A stretch of 64,000 bases of DNA from Cycas panzhihuaensis (Eukaryota > Cycadophyta), in contig CM041465.1 of the NCBI GenBank assembly GCA_023213395.1, positions 65,231,741-65,295,740 of the forward strand. The letters are read 5' to 3'. The notes below the pieces were generated by a model that worked only from the letters and a program-made list of their open reading frames with translations, made no database searches and was not told the DNA's origin. Positions 44,150 through 55,379 of the stretch are shown one piece after another. Every line of letters starts with the position of its first letter. Position 1 is the stretch's first letter. A program made the translations under genes and the position numbers.

Positions 44150-44690
44150 TCATCATGGTACTACTCATCTTCACCAATGAAAGAAGTCATGATAATCCAG
44201 GAGCTTCTACCACTACGTGGATCCTTCATGACCCCTCTGGATATGACTACATGCATTCCAAAGTCTTCCTCCCTGAGGCCACTAATAACGAAGCTGAATA
44301 CATAGTCGTTATTGAGGCCTTTACTGATGCACTCTATTTTCACCATGGTCCCATAGTATTCCTTTACGACTATCAAATCATCGTGTCATAGCTTACCTAG
44401 GTTTACCAGGTATGTTGCCTACATTTGAGAGCTCTCGCTTTGACTGCCAAATCTCTCCTATCTTATTTCTCTTTCATAGAAATTTAGCACATTCCTTGAT
44501 ACTTAAATGCTGAGGTAGATGGTCTTGTTTGTCGCATCCTCGAGCATCATCTCCCTCTTCTCAACGACCCTCCCTAGGGGACCTATCTAGTTGCCTAATT
44601 GCCCAGGTTCTAGGGTTAACCCATCCTTCATTCTACGATTTATTTGCACCTCAGAAGGTTGGCCACTAATGAGGTTAAACTATGGTGACC
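44150..44690 (+). pseudogene. Second, archaeal-type RNase H (aRNH) of element B
   Basis: The frame 44155-44391 reads MVLLIFTNERSHDNPGASTT, WILHDPSGYDYMHSKVFLPE, ATNNEAEYIVVIEAF, HGPIVFLYDYQIIVS, then beyond a stop QVCCLHLRALALTAKSLLSY, and ends in LNAEVDGLV near 44510. The Glu of NNEAEY, the Asp of YDYQII and the late Asp are kept; the first Asp is changed to Asn (FTNE). Unlike A, the first two thirds stay in one frame. Module order relative to PMD matches A. Confidence 0.75.
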
Positions 44691-45047
44691 ACTAGGTTTG
44701 TTTCTTCACTTTGTTATTCACACCACCCATGGCATGAAGCCTCTATATTCTAATCTCTATATATACATATTTCTCATTTATATTATTTGGTTGACCCTGC
44801 TTATGACTATTAGGATCTTTCACCTTAAATAGGTGCAATGAGAACATCCACCCTCTCTTTCATTAGATTTTAGAGCAATGCATAGGTAGCCCCTATGCTG
44901 CCTCTCTTTCCTCTTGTCTGTGTGTTTCACCATGACACTTGCCACAACCTTCGATGATAATACCACTATACTTTAATGAATGATACTAACCTTTATGTTG
45001 ATAACATTCACCATTGTATCATGCTTCCAAATAACGAGGCTCTACTG
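44691..45047. other. 3' untranslated part of element B
   Basis: Opens with gaccactaggtttgtttcttc shared with A, then AT-rich sequence leading to the polypurine tract. No gene seen. Confidence 0.5.
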
Positions 45048-45059
45048 TAAATGGGGCAG
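45048..45059 (+). other. Polypurine tract of element B
   Basis: taaatggggcag directly before the LTR start tgttttccagc, paralleling ctaatggggtag in A. Confidence 0.65.
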
Positions 45060-45741
45060 TGTTTTCCAGCTACCAAGAATGGACATGGATGACTCACCTC
45101 AGGTAAGCATAGGTATATATCTATCCTCACTTTCATTGGATTTAGGATGCTATTGGATTTATGATAGATGCATATTATATGTTAATTTATTGATTACCTT
45201 ATCATTGTACTTGGCTTGTCTGCATATTCATGTATGCACATAATATTCTAGCTTATGACGACTTGGAATACATATCCCATGGCATCTTATGACCCTATGC
45301 CATGTCTCCACAATGTCCCCAAGCACTCTTGGCTCCTGTAGCCCATCATTTATCACTCCTTGGAGTGACATGACCCCCTAGCAGCTTGTTTAGGCCTAGT
45401 TCCCACCCTTGTTTGTCATTTATCTCTCTTTGGTACCTTGTTGCCACCCTTTCTCATTCATCATGGTCCCTCTAGGTCCTATAACCCCTCTTGGCACCTC
45501 GACATTGCATTATTATCCTTTTTAGGTCTAGGGCCCCCTTTTTGGAGAGCCTTTTGAGCTTCTCCTTTTTTGTTTTCACCTAGTTTCGAGTAAACTGCTA
45601 CAAATTCTGTGGTACTGCTGCAAACTTCATAATATCGCAAAGTTTGCTGTGATATAACTATTCAAATTTATTTTTTATCTTGACATGGCTAATTCCACAT
45701 TAAATGAAAAATTGACATTTGGCATTTCCTACCCAAGGTAA

Positions 45742-45780
45742 TCCCTAATCATCCGTTAGGCTAGGGTTGGGTTTAAAAAC
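45742..45780 (+). promoter_or_regulatory. Promoter-like block in the 3' LTR of B
   Basis: Copy of the block in the B 5' LTR: atccctaatc, then ctagggttgg (45761-45770) and gtttaaaaac (45771-45780), nearly unchanged between the two B LTRs. Confidence 0.45.
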
Positions 45781-47152
45781 CTAAAATTTACCTCATTCCT
45801 CCTCATCTCTAAGAAAAATTTCTAAAACAAAGGTTTTCACCTGTTGTACCTATCCTCCACTCCTGCCATCATCCCCTTTAGGGTAAAACCTTGAGTTACA
45901 GGTCTACAGTAGTGAGCTTCGGGATAGATCTCATCCATAAGCATCCCATTAAGGCACAAGCACCGTATTTATTGCAGGTCATGCTCTTTCCTTGCACCAT
46001 TGTAGGGGTTCTTCACCAATCCTCTAAGGGGAGCCTCTCTCCCAACTATTATACAAGGTAGATCTATCTTAGATCTGCTCTTACTAGGTATTTATAGTCC
46101 TGCACACTATTCTTTTCCTTAAGCAAAAGGGTTTTCTTGCTTATGTTTTTAGTTGTTGTATGAAACTACCTCTTATTTATCTATTCTGGAAGGTAAACCC
46201 TTCCCTTTCTCAAGCTTATTCCCTCACACCTTAAGGTTTCTTTTAGGTCCACTAAAGAAGGTGGAGAGAAAAGAGCCTAGCAAAGAGAAAATGGAGTTTC
46301 AGGAAGGATTTCATACCCTTATGTCATCTCCTCAAGGGTAGCTCCCTACTCTTTGCTCCTTTTCCTCTCCCAATACCTCTCTTGTCCACCCGAACATTCT
46401 GAGGGTAGGGAGCCTTATTGGTTGCAACATTAGCAACACTTTACTATGCTTGCAACCAGTCTTCATAGCTTCAAAAAATCTAATTTTTAGTAGTAACTTC
46501 TTGGTATTTACACTCTTTTAGTCTTGTCTTTGCAAAATCTTGTAAAAGTTCCTCATTGTAACTTTTATATTTCCTTACAACTTTTCCACATATGAAGTTC
46601 GTTGCTCTTTTACTATTGGAAAAACTTAGCTTCTGTCTCATTTGCTTGCTTGAGTGCTTGGGATACGTGGAGACATCCCATTAGAGGGTTAGCCATTCTA
46701 AGGCTACCCTTCTCTCTTCCTTCCACCCCCTTTCCCGTAATCATTGAAATATGTTGTATGCATAATAAGTAAAATTAACATTATATATGATGCTCATTTG
46801 AAGGATTTACATAAGGCTAATCTCCCTTTTTCCTTTTCCCTTTTGATAGGCATATACATATATGATTGTTCCTATCCATATCTAATACCCCTTGGGAAAG
46901 GGTAAACCATTTATTGTATAAGTCTCGCCTCTTTAGAGCAACCGAAGGCCCCCACAAAAGGTGTGTATACCTCTCTTATTATTATTACATTATTTTAAAA
47001 CTTTTTTTTGGTAAAGTAAAATGAATTAAAGTGCGTTTGAAGACAGGATCCCACAACCTAGTACATCAAAAAGTAAATAAGATGCCAAGTCAAAGTTAAC
47101 CGTGACAACCCCACGATTTAGGCAAAAGGACTAGAATGCCGGAGTTATTCGT

Positions 47153-47353
47153 TTAGTTCTTATAATAATCTACAAAGGCCCAAATGGGGGAGCCTTTGTT
47201 ATCCCTACAGATTCCCCCACCCCCAACTTCACCTGGGTTCCCTTTCGTTGCCCCGACAAAATTAATTTTGATCCAAGGCTCCTCTAGAGGGATCCATCTA
47301 GTACTTCTAGGCTTAGACGACACAAATTTAGGTTCTATGCCCCATTTAAACAA
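47153..47353 (-). pseudogene. LINE RNase H domain, truncated
   Basis: The - strand encodes RWIPLEEPWIKINFVGATKG, NPGEVGGGGICRDNKGSPIW and AFVDYYKN, then a stop. This is the first third of the RNase H found at the end of plant L1 ORF2. In the motif the usual catalytic Asp position is Val (INFVGA). Only about 150 bases of 3' sequence separate it from the A-tail, so most of the domain is absent from this copy or family. Confidence 0.8.
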
Positions 47354-47602
47354 AATCTTACTCTCTGTCAGGGATATGCATTTTTCTTTAACGTTTCAAA
47401 TGTTTTCTATGATGTCTAAACAGATTCTATTGTAGATGACCATCTGATCCTTCTCTTTTTCCTAGAAAATCCTTCTGTTCCTTTCTTTCCAGGTATTCCA
47501 TACCAAAATCGGGAGCGTATTCTTCCATATGCGACTGAGAGTATTACTTTTGAATGGGCTTTGCGAAGCAAGCCAGAGGTCAGCTATCTTTTGCAAGAAT
47601 AT

Positions 47603-48960
47603 CTAGCACACTTCTAGTTTTCCAAGCAACATCCTCCATACTTCCCTTGTGAAAGGGCACTTAAGGATGATGCGATCAATGGATTCCTCCTTTTTGTAAC
47701 ATAAAACACGTCTGTTAGCCAACATAAAGCCTCGCTTTTGAAGGTTATCTATAGTGAGAATTTTGTTCATAAGATAGGTCCACCAGAAGAGAGTTATTTT
47801 TGGAATGAGGGAGAGCCTCCAGACACCTTCCAGTAATGGGTTTTTCTTGTCCCCTCTTTTCAAGCATAAGTACTGGTAACCCTGTTACACTGTGTACTCC
47901 CCTGACGAACTCGAGGACCACACCATCGAATCCTGCAAAGGATTTCTAGGGATATAACTCTTCCCTAGAAACCTTTTAATCTTATTGAGACCCTCCTATA
48001 GGTTGCCTATCCCATGGATATCCTCAAAATCCCTCCAGATCCTGCTACCTTCTCTCCCATACCAGTAATCTTTAATCATTTTGCCATATTGCCTAACACA
48101 AGGTCCCATTAAAGGCACTAAGTCTAGGAACTCCTTCAGAGGCTTGTCACAACACCACACGTCTTCCCAGAATCTAATGGATTTGCCATCACCCAGTCCC
48201 CATTTTAAGCCAACCCTGATAGCTACCCATGCTTTAAGGATGCTCCTCCAGATGGTAGAGCCAGTCGATGATACACTACTATCCAAAAGGGAGCCCCCCT
48301 GAATATATTTTCTAGAAAGGATCCTCTCCCAAAGTCTCTCCCCACCCTTGAGTAATCTCCACCCAAGCTTTGCCCCAAGGGCGATATTGAACAGAGGGAG
48401 CCTTCACAAATTGAGACCATCAGCCCATTTCAGAGTGCAAACTTTGCTCTAACTCACCAAATGAATCCTGTCTTTACTTTTTATCTCAGACTAGAGAAAT
48501 CTTTTTTTGATTGATTCAATAATGTCTGAGATACCAGGCGGAACCCTAAAGATGGACATCCAAAACACTGGGATACTTTGAAGAGTAAAAGTAACTAGCT
48601 GGAGTTTTCCAGCTAAGCTCAGGAGGGCACCTTTCCAACTCGCTAACCTTCTTTGTATTTTATCTATAAGAGGGTTCCACATATCTTTGGACATCTTACC
48701 GACAAAAAGAGGCAAGCCCAGATAAATTGTGGGGAGATTTTTTATGTCTATTCTTAAGATTCTGCTAATCCTACCTTGGATATATCCCGGGGTATTTAAG
48801 AAAAAGACGTTGCTCTTCTTGAGACTTATCTTCTAGTTCATGGCCTTCTCAAAAAGCCCTAGGATCTCTTTAAATCTAGAAGCCTCTCTTAGAGTCACTT
48901 TCCCAAGAAAGATATTGTCGTCTATAAATTGATGGTGAACCACATTATCCACCCCTGATG
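47603..48960 (-). pseudogene. LINE reverse transcriptase, C-terminal part with zf-RVT
   Basis: The first readable residues on the - strand are VHHQFIDDNIFLGKVT (48945-48895), the palm block with the Asp pair. Then follow REASRFKEILGLFEKA, YLGLPLFVGKMSKDMWNPLI (48730-48675), RRLASWKGALLSLAGKLQLV, IPVFWMSIFRVPPGI and IKKRFL (to 48491). A middle frame has GWRLLK and KSIRFWEDVWCCDKPLKEF (48190-48130). The zinc-ribbon block SLIPKITLFWWTYLMNKI with CYKKEESIDRIILKCPFTREVW ends at 47603. Order and spacing match plant L1 ORF2. Stops and two frame changes separate the pieces. Confidence 0.9.
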
Positions 48961-50177
48961 ACATTATTTTAAAACTTCATTAAAAAAATAATCCTTCCTT
49001 TTTCCTTTAGTTCTTCCTACATTTAGATATTAGGAAAGGCAAGGATACCCTGCTAGTGTTCCTCTCATAATATCGATCATGATAAGGAGCATTGAGTGGA
49101 TGAGCATGGATCGTGAGGAAAGTGACAAGGCCTCTAAGCCAACCGTCCAGTTTCTAGGTGTATTTCTTTATATCCTCTCACCCATTCCTTTCTCCCTTTT
49201 ATTCCCAAAAGAAGAAAAAAAAAAGATAGTGTTTCATTATTCATTGCTTGACTCGTTTGATCATATAGGAGGAAGGGTAATTACTTTATATAAGTAGGTG
49301 TCAATCCTCATTAGTTGCATATTTACCCCCCCTCTTGGCTTAAACTCTCACATTCATTAGAGTCTAAGTGCAAAGGGTTATGAGTCTCTCTACTCTAAAC
49401 CTATCCTTCTTCCCATGGACCATTAGGTTGACTTATATTAGTCCCCACATCCTCTTCCTGCCTGCTTATTTCCTTTTATGCTCATAAAAAGATAAAAAGA
49501 GAGAGTCTAGGATTTAAGAAGAGAGAGAGAGTTGTTATCTTGTTTACTCTTTTTTTTTTAATTCAAATATAAACTAGAAAGAATAATAGCTCGTAGCCCT
49601 ATCCCACCTCATTGTATAACAAAAATAAAGAAACAAAACACATTGCCTCATCCTCTACATCTAGCTATCTGTTTCAGGTATAATCACCTTAGGGGCACTT
49701 CCCCCTTAAGGTCTTCCTCTCCCCTTTTAGCAAGGCCTTGCTTTGCATTATCTTCATTTAGAAGTTGGCCTTTTTTAGCCCAGCTTCCCCTTCTTATCCA
49801 TGCTACTAGTTACTCGTTGCTTGCTCGTAGGTGCTTTATCTTTTAGTTAGGGCCTACCATTCCTGTTCCCTCTCCTTGGGAAGGGTGTATCTATCTCAAT
49901 CCTCCTTCCTTGGCCATCCAAGATAGGAGGGTCCCTTGAGCGTACTTGGTAAACCAAGGGTCCCCCTCTTTTGTCCATCTTGAATCAAGAAGGTTCTCAC
50001 CTTAAGGAGGAGTTTATGTGCCATTTACGAGTCCTTGAACTTGCACTCTAATACATGGACATCCTTTATTAGTAATCATTTCCCTTACTTCTATATATCC
50101 TTTAGTGTTGTGACTATTAATTATATTAGCTTGATCTGTTTATATCTGGTGACCCTAAGAGGTGTACTTCCACACTA

Positions 50178-50636
50178 TAAAACATATTAAATTATAAAGA
50201 GAATCAGGGTCGTTCATTCAAAATACCCCAGATTTGATGGTTGAGATTTGTGCCTTATATGACTCTCTCATATAGCTTGATTTAGGGTGTTTTTTCATTA
50301 TGTTGATGGTATTTGATGTATTGGATATACCGTGAGGAGTAGGGTGGCTAATTATTGTTGTTGTAAGCATTCTGTTGTAGATTAAATATATTTCTCTATT
50401 CTTGGATAATAAAAATTGATATCTTTCCTATGTGGATGTTTGCCTAGTACACTGGTAGAGATTTGCCATGTTATATTAGGTGTATATGTGATGCTTTGGC
50501 TTTCTAATTTATTTATTATATTATCTTTGGTTTAAGAACTTACATATAAAATTTTAGTTCAATTCTTGTAACTAGTTGCAAAATAGTTTACATCTTGGTG
50601 GTAATTTCTAGTTATTAGGACTGAGTTTTCTCAACA
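50178..50636 (-). mobile_element. Solo LTR G, part on the right of element B
   Basis: The right part of G, ending gttttctcaaca before the TSD tatag (50637-50641). On the - strand the LTR would start tgttgagaaaactcag, a common plant LTR opening. When G is removed with one TSD, C's conserved linker before RT reads through in a single frame, which independently confirms the ends. Confidence 0.65.
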
Positions 50637-50641
50637 TATAG

Positions 50642-51829
50642 GACCGAGTAAATACATCCTTATATTCTAAAAATAATGAGGTAGCTTACTGCACCATTTC
50701 CTCATTCCAGTAATCACCCATAATGATCATCTAGGGTTGCTCTTCTATCCCAATATTAATTTCCCTTATTTTTAGTTCTTCTCCTTGTATTATTTTGTCA
50801 TCCAAACTTAATATATAAGCTAGTGTGATATCTATAGTATGTTCTCCATATTTTAATACAAAATAACTAGGAGGAATGATTTATTTTTCTTATAAAATAT
50901 TCCCTTCCTCTTCAACCTTGATCTAAAAACAATGCTTTTCCTTTTCCAGAATTCTTTTCTTTAATTTTTGTAAAATTTCCTTAATGTGTTTATTTTGACT
51001 ATAATATATAAAAGTCTAGTAAAAATTTTCTAATATTGCATCCCATTCTACCAGCTTTATTTTTTCATAGGAGTTATACCAGATAATGGAAATTTCTTTA
51101 AAAGTTGCCCCTCAATATTAAGTCCAATCTTATCTTCGAATTTCCTTGGTTGTCCACTTTTGAACATTTTGTTTAACATGACGGTGGGGGTCTTCCCCAT
51201 TCCAGAATAAAGAAACTTTATGTTTTTGAAATCTAATCAAAACATTTTTACTTATTTCTTACTAGAAATTAAAATTTTGTATATATACATCATACCAAAA
51301 TTGATCTTGTCCTATTAAAGAATAGGGAAACATAAGATACCATAATTGTTGTTACAATTTATTCTTCATTATATTAATATATTGTTCTAAATAGTTTTTA
51401 ACTTGTTCTGGATAACCATTATATTTAGGTAATTCATAGAATATGGAAGCAATTTTTCCTTGTATATATTTTTTCTATTTGTAACAACTCTAATTATATT
51501 TTTTCTTTGCCCTCTTCTTTTGAAAAATCTACATAATATTCCAAATGATAGCATGAGGCTAGTTCTATTTCCTCCTAGGCATTGTAAAGCTAGTTCAACA
51601 TATAAGATAATGAAGGGTTGTTTGGCAACATAGGTTGTATTTAAAAAACTATTTCAGAACAAGGACTTACCGTGGATTCCATCAAGGTTGTTATGGATGA
51701 AGCTCAACCTTCATCTTTAATCTTTTCTATCTTCGATCTATCTAAGCATAAGAGAAATGTCACTATCTTTTCTCTTGCTAAAAGAGTGAATATATGCCTC
51801 TCCCAATCTTGGATTACCTTTGTATCCAA
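50642..51829 (-). pseudogene. pol: Protease-RT linker of element C
   Basis: The - strand contains MLNKMFKSGQPRKFEDKIGL (about 51180-51120), a stretch with IGIEEQP and MIIMGDYWNEEM (50760-50690), and LFLEYKDVFTRSY ending at 50641. Such a linker precedes RT in many plant gypsy elements. Most of the middle (50900-51100) is AT-rich and frame-shifted. Confidence 0.6.
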
Positions 51830-52110
51830 TAGTTAAGGTCTTCCTAGCAAGGCTATATAAGTCTTCTTTTGATCTTATATTTGAACTACTACAAAATCTA
51901 ATAATACAGTAACTTCTACTACTTTTACTAGAACGTTCAATAATATACCCATGGGCCTTACTTGTAATTGATTGACTAATCTAATAGAATGATCTAAGGT
52001 AACCACATTAGATCTTCCCAAGTCTATCCATGCATATTTAGGTAATACATTCACTCTTTATCCCCTATCTATAATAGTTTTATATAAAGCTATTCTGAAA
52101 ACCATCATTA
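51830..52110 (-). pseudogene. Aspartic protease of element C
   Basis: The - strand reads KPVLRAIKEMGVDP (52170-52125), ALYKTIIDRG (52080-52050), VNVLPKYAWIDLGRSNVVTL, RPMGILLNVLVKVVEVTVLL, and closes with TYIALLGRP near 51845. The catalytic triplet is D-R-G; Ser or Thr would be expected. Layout (active-site loop, flap, ALLGRP end) is retropepsin-like. Confidence 0.75.
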
Positions 52111-52439
52111 GAACTTAGGGGTCTACTCCCATTTCCTTTATAGCTCTTAGTACTGGTTTTTCAATTTGTTCTAGTATTAATTGTTGGAAGTAACCTACTT
52201 CCACCACTTAAATACCACTGATATAGGAATTAATACTCCTAATTTAGTAAGTATATCCTTTATAGTTTGTAATTGCTACCAAGGATTCATACCTTCTTGT
52301 ATTGTTCTCCTTTTGTAATGCAGGCCTTTAAATCTTTCTTATTGTAACTCTTCCTATTGCATTTCTCCCATTGCATCTTAAAATATTTTCACCACTTCCT
52401 GTAATCATTGCTTCTCCAAAGTCAAATCTAGAAAATTAC

Positions 52440-52760
52440 CTAAAGGAGGAGAAGGTCTCATTGATTTGCCACTATGTATTTGTAAATATGTTGACTTTTC
52501 TTAATCCAAGACCACATCTACTAAATTAGCATTTTGAACTTTGTTGTTCTTTGCGTAATTTGTCCATTCATGGTCTATCAATCCACATTCTTTATAGATG
52601 TATTCTCTTGCTTTCTTTTCTAATAGATACTTTAATCTATAATGTCCCTATCTTTGACATAGAAAATAACAAATGAATATTATTTTTCCCTTATATTGCT
52701 TTGAGATTCTACATTTAGTTCTTTGTAAATATAAACTATGAACTTTACCTTCATTGTTCT
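52440..52760 (-). pseudogene. gag: gag nucleocapsid of element C with zinc knuckles
   Basis: The - strand has LYLQRTKCRISKQYKGK then CYFLCQR, GHYRLKYLLEKKAREYIYK and ECGLIDHEWTNYAKNN (52660-52540). The last gives a CCHC-type knuckle with the final Cys changed to Tyr, and the first is also damaged. Two knuckles in tandem fit a gypsy nucleocapsid. Element D lies immediately upstream (in C's sense) and splits gag here. Confidence 0.6.
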
Positions 52761-52953
52761 TATTGGAAAATAAACCAAAGTGCAGGGTAGAGTAGGTACG
52801 TAATAATCATTTCATCTTGAGAAATATAAGATAAAGTATAATATTATTCAATCCATTATATAAGTGTACATCAAATTTCTCATAGGAGATGGTGTCGAAA
52901 GACACTAGGGTTGAATAACCCTGAAAGTGGGATGATAAGCATTAATCCCAACA
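52761..52953 (-). repeat. 3' LTR of element D, shortened
   Basis: 193 bp. Its outer 160 bases match 55047-55207 and its inner end (gggatgataagcattaatcc) matches 55356-55376, but about 140 bases in between are missing relative to the other LTR. Confidence 0.7.
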
Positions 52954-52965
52954 AACTCCCCCTTA
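52954..52965 (-). other. Polypurine tract of element D
   Basis: On the - strand taagggggagtt, as in element F (taagggggagat), directly beside the LTR. Confidence 0.7.
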
Positions 52966-53160
52966 ATGTTCATAACCATTATTCTTCATTTCTCCTTGAA
53001 TTTGTGGTACCTATACTTGAAAATAACTTTGAAAATTTATCCTTTAGATTAATAGTCAACATGCTTGATGTAGTCAACAACCACTTACATTGTTATTCTT
53101 TCAACAAAATGTGTCTCTCTAATATTTGTAGTAAGAGTAGCTTCCAAGTAGGTGTAGTAG
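52966..53160 (-). pseudogene. Possible end of copia RNase H in element D
   Basis: The - strand gives RETHFVERITM, VVVDYIKHVDY, then IFKVIFKYRYHKFKEK just before the polypurine tract. The spacing loosely resembles the end of a copia RNase H (His-Phe, Asp-Tyr-Ile, Ile-Phe-Lys, Lys-Phe blocks). The similarity is weak and could be chance. Confidence 0.35.
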
Positions 53161-55032
53161 ATGTAGTTTTATTTGAATGAATAGAAATAGTTTTGTTATG
53201 ATCTTTGACCTTCACTTAAGTTGAGTTCATGATACATAACATCTTATCAAATGTGACATTATAATCATTATCTCATTGAAAACTATACTAGTACAATAAA
53301 CATTAGACTTTTCTTCATATGGTACCTACTCTACCATCTGCCTTATAAGAAAAATGTTATCAATGTAGTAGTAATATTAAGATATAGGGAATCTCCCCCA
53401 TAAAGCAAATCTAATGTATTCTATACTAATTTGGATGTAGTTAGTTCTAAAACATTAAAAAATACATTATCATCGATCCTACAAATCTTACAATCCAAAA
53501 ACCAAAGTTGAAATAACTAAGTTATTACAGAAAATATGAGCAAGTCTCTTTATGGCTAATAGAATAACTACTAAAAAAAGGGATCACTTTAATCAATTAA
53601 AATTTAGCCAAAATAAGCTCAAATTTGACAACTAATAATACCACATTATAGTGCTCTAAAATATAGTCCTAATGAGTTTAGTTTTGCTGAAAATTGATAT
53701 ACCAAGGATAAGTTATGGAATTAAATGCATTAAGGTCTCTTAAGAGAAAACTATAAAGAAAACCTTAATAAAATAAGTTAGTCCCTTTTGAAAAATAAGG
53801 TGCACAGTCATATGGAGAAGATTTGAACCACAAAATAGATCTCTATAAGAGCAGTAGACCTCTAGCACTTAGCAAATATTCACTGGCCCTTGAAGAAAGA
53901 CAAAGTCCAAAAGGATATTTTTGAAAAATGAAGAAAATTTGCTCTTAATACACTTAAGACATAGGTCACATGTGAAGGAACTTCGGGCTAAAGCAAAGGG
54001 GGCTAAGCTTTTTCAAACTTGAATCTCAAATATAATTAACAACAATTAAATTTTTAATAACTTTAAGAAACTTTACAATATAACCAAATACAATTTAATA
54101 ATCTATATATATATATAACATAAATTTTTAAACGATTGTCAAGCCACGTGACCTCCATAGAGACATAGAGGGGGAAAATAATCTGATTGATCACTAAAAC
54201 TTGATCTAGGAACTTCAAAGATGAGGATCAAAGAGGGGTGCACTAAATGAAGGAGTCAATTGAGCAAAAAAGATCAAAAAATACTCGAAAAGAAGGGTGC
54301 ATTCAACATAAACAGAGGGACATACAAAGTTGAATGGCAGATTAAACAAAGTAATAGAGGCTAATTTCAACCAAAGTACACACTAAAATATGATCAAATG
54401 GCTTCAATCTTACTCACTAAAGAGGAGCACCTAGATATACAGGCTTAAAACATTAAAAAAATTCAAAAAAAATGCCTTTTATAAATGAAAAATGAAGAAA
54501 ACCCTAGATGCAGAGGTTCATTTAATTCAAACTTTTCACTAGATACACAGATCCTCATGAGATTTGAGACATAGCTAGGCATGTTTGGTAGCTAGATGCT
54601 AGTGACGTTTTGTAAAGAATAATCTCCTATAGAGTTAGAACAAAGCTGTGGAGTAAAATAAGCCAAAAATGGATATATGCTGACTCCAAAAGAGATTTCT
54701 CTCAACATAGGCAACGAAAATAGGTGAGATTTATTCTAGTAGCTAGATGATTTAGTTGTGAATAGAAAAAGCCTTCATATGTAATGGTTTCGAGCAATGT
54801 AGGAGGCATACTAGCTAGTTCTAAAATAGCTACCAATTATTTTAAAAATAAAAAAATAGAAAACTAACGTAATACAATGAAGTATTAATAAATATGAATA
54901 ATTTTCTCTATAGTTTGAATACCTCCAACCAAATAATATCAGCTCATACTAAAATAACCATGGAGAAGTAATGTAAGATTCCACGTGTTTACTAACTACT
55001 TACTTTGATAGTAAATGTGAGCTAGGATCTAT
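53161..55032. other. Interior of element D without coding signal
   Basis: AT-rich, dense stops in all frames, no domain seen. Probably leader sequence comparable to F's long leader, kept while gag-pol was deleted. Confidence 0.5.
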
Positions 55033-55046
55033 GCTCTGATACCATA
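55033..55046 (-). other. Primer-binding site of element D
   Basis: gctctgataccata on the + strand, that is tatggtatcagagc on the - strand, next to the 5' LTR edge at 55047: the plant initiator-Met tRNA type. Confidence 0.8.
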
Positions 55047-55379
55047 TATTAGAAAATAAACTAAAGTGCAGAGCAGAGCAGGTATACAATAATCATTCCA
55101 TCTTGAGAAACATAAGATAAAGTACAATATTCTTTAATCTATTGTATAAGTGTACATCAAATTTCTAATAAGAGATGGTGTTAAAAGACACCAGTGTTGA
55201 ATAACCCCAAAAATATATAGTTGTAAGGGAGAAGGGAAACCTCCTCCACCTCCAAAATTCAAACAGTAATAAAATAATGTATAACTAAATATAAAATTAA
55301 CCTTACCTAACTTACCTTAACATGTGTGCACTCATATGTGCCTAAGGTGGGATTGGGATGATGAGCATTAACCCCAATA
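55047..55379 (-). repeat. 5' LTR of element D
   Basis: 333 bp, + strand tattagaaaataaac to accccaata. It is longer than its partner at 52761-52953 because that one has an internal deletion. Confidence 0.7.

Larger units (their letters stand above)
47004..48960 (-). mobile_element. 5'-truncated L1-type LINE
   Basis: The - strand ends at 47004 in a short A-tail preceded by ctttacc, and the insertion is flanked by a perfect 17-bp TSD (acattattttaaaactt at 46987-47003 and 48961-48977). The coding content is the second half of an L1-type ORF2: end of RT, thumb, zf-RVT and start of RNase H. The break at the 5' end falls in the RT palm, as is common after aborted reverse transcription. Few stops are present, so it is one of the younger insertions. 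Confidence 0.92.
31740..50172 (+). mobile_element. Element B: Tat/Ogre-type Ty3/gypsy retrotransposon lacking RT, interrupted by a LINE
   Basis: LTRs at 31740-34926 and 45060-50172 begin tgttt and end gttcta or cttcca, with the perfect TSD cacta at 31735-31739 and 50173-50177. Inside are gag, protease, a truncated pol with integrase core, an antisense PMD gene, aRNH and a polypurine tract. Compared with A, about 1.7 kb is missing from pol. The element is from a related but distinct family with LTRs of about 3.2 kb. Everything is degenerate. It sits inside solo LTR G. Confidence 0.9.
45060..50172 (+). repeat. 3' LTR of element B, split by a LINE
   Basis: Two parts (45060-47003 and 48961-50172) together match 31740-34926; without the LINE and one TSD copy it is about 3.14 kb. 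It begins tgttttccagctacc and ends gtgtacttcca. A promoter-like block is at 45742-45780 (atccctaatc, ctagggttgggtttaaaaac). Confidence 0.88.
52761..55379 (-). mobile_element. Element D: copia-like deletion derivative
   Basis: Direct repeats at 52761-52953 and 55047-55379 start tattggaaaata / tattagaaaata and end cccaaca / cccaata. They adjoin a polypurine tract (52954-52965) and a tggtatcagagc primer site (55033-55046), placing D on the - strand. A near-perfect TSD is present (gttct at 52756-52760, gtttt at 55380-55384). The interior is only about 2.1 kb, without gag, protease, integrase or RT. Its removal makes the gag frame of C continuous. Confidence 0.7.
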
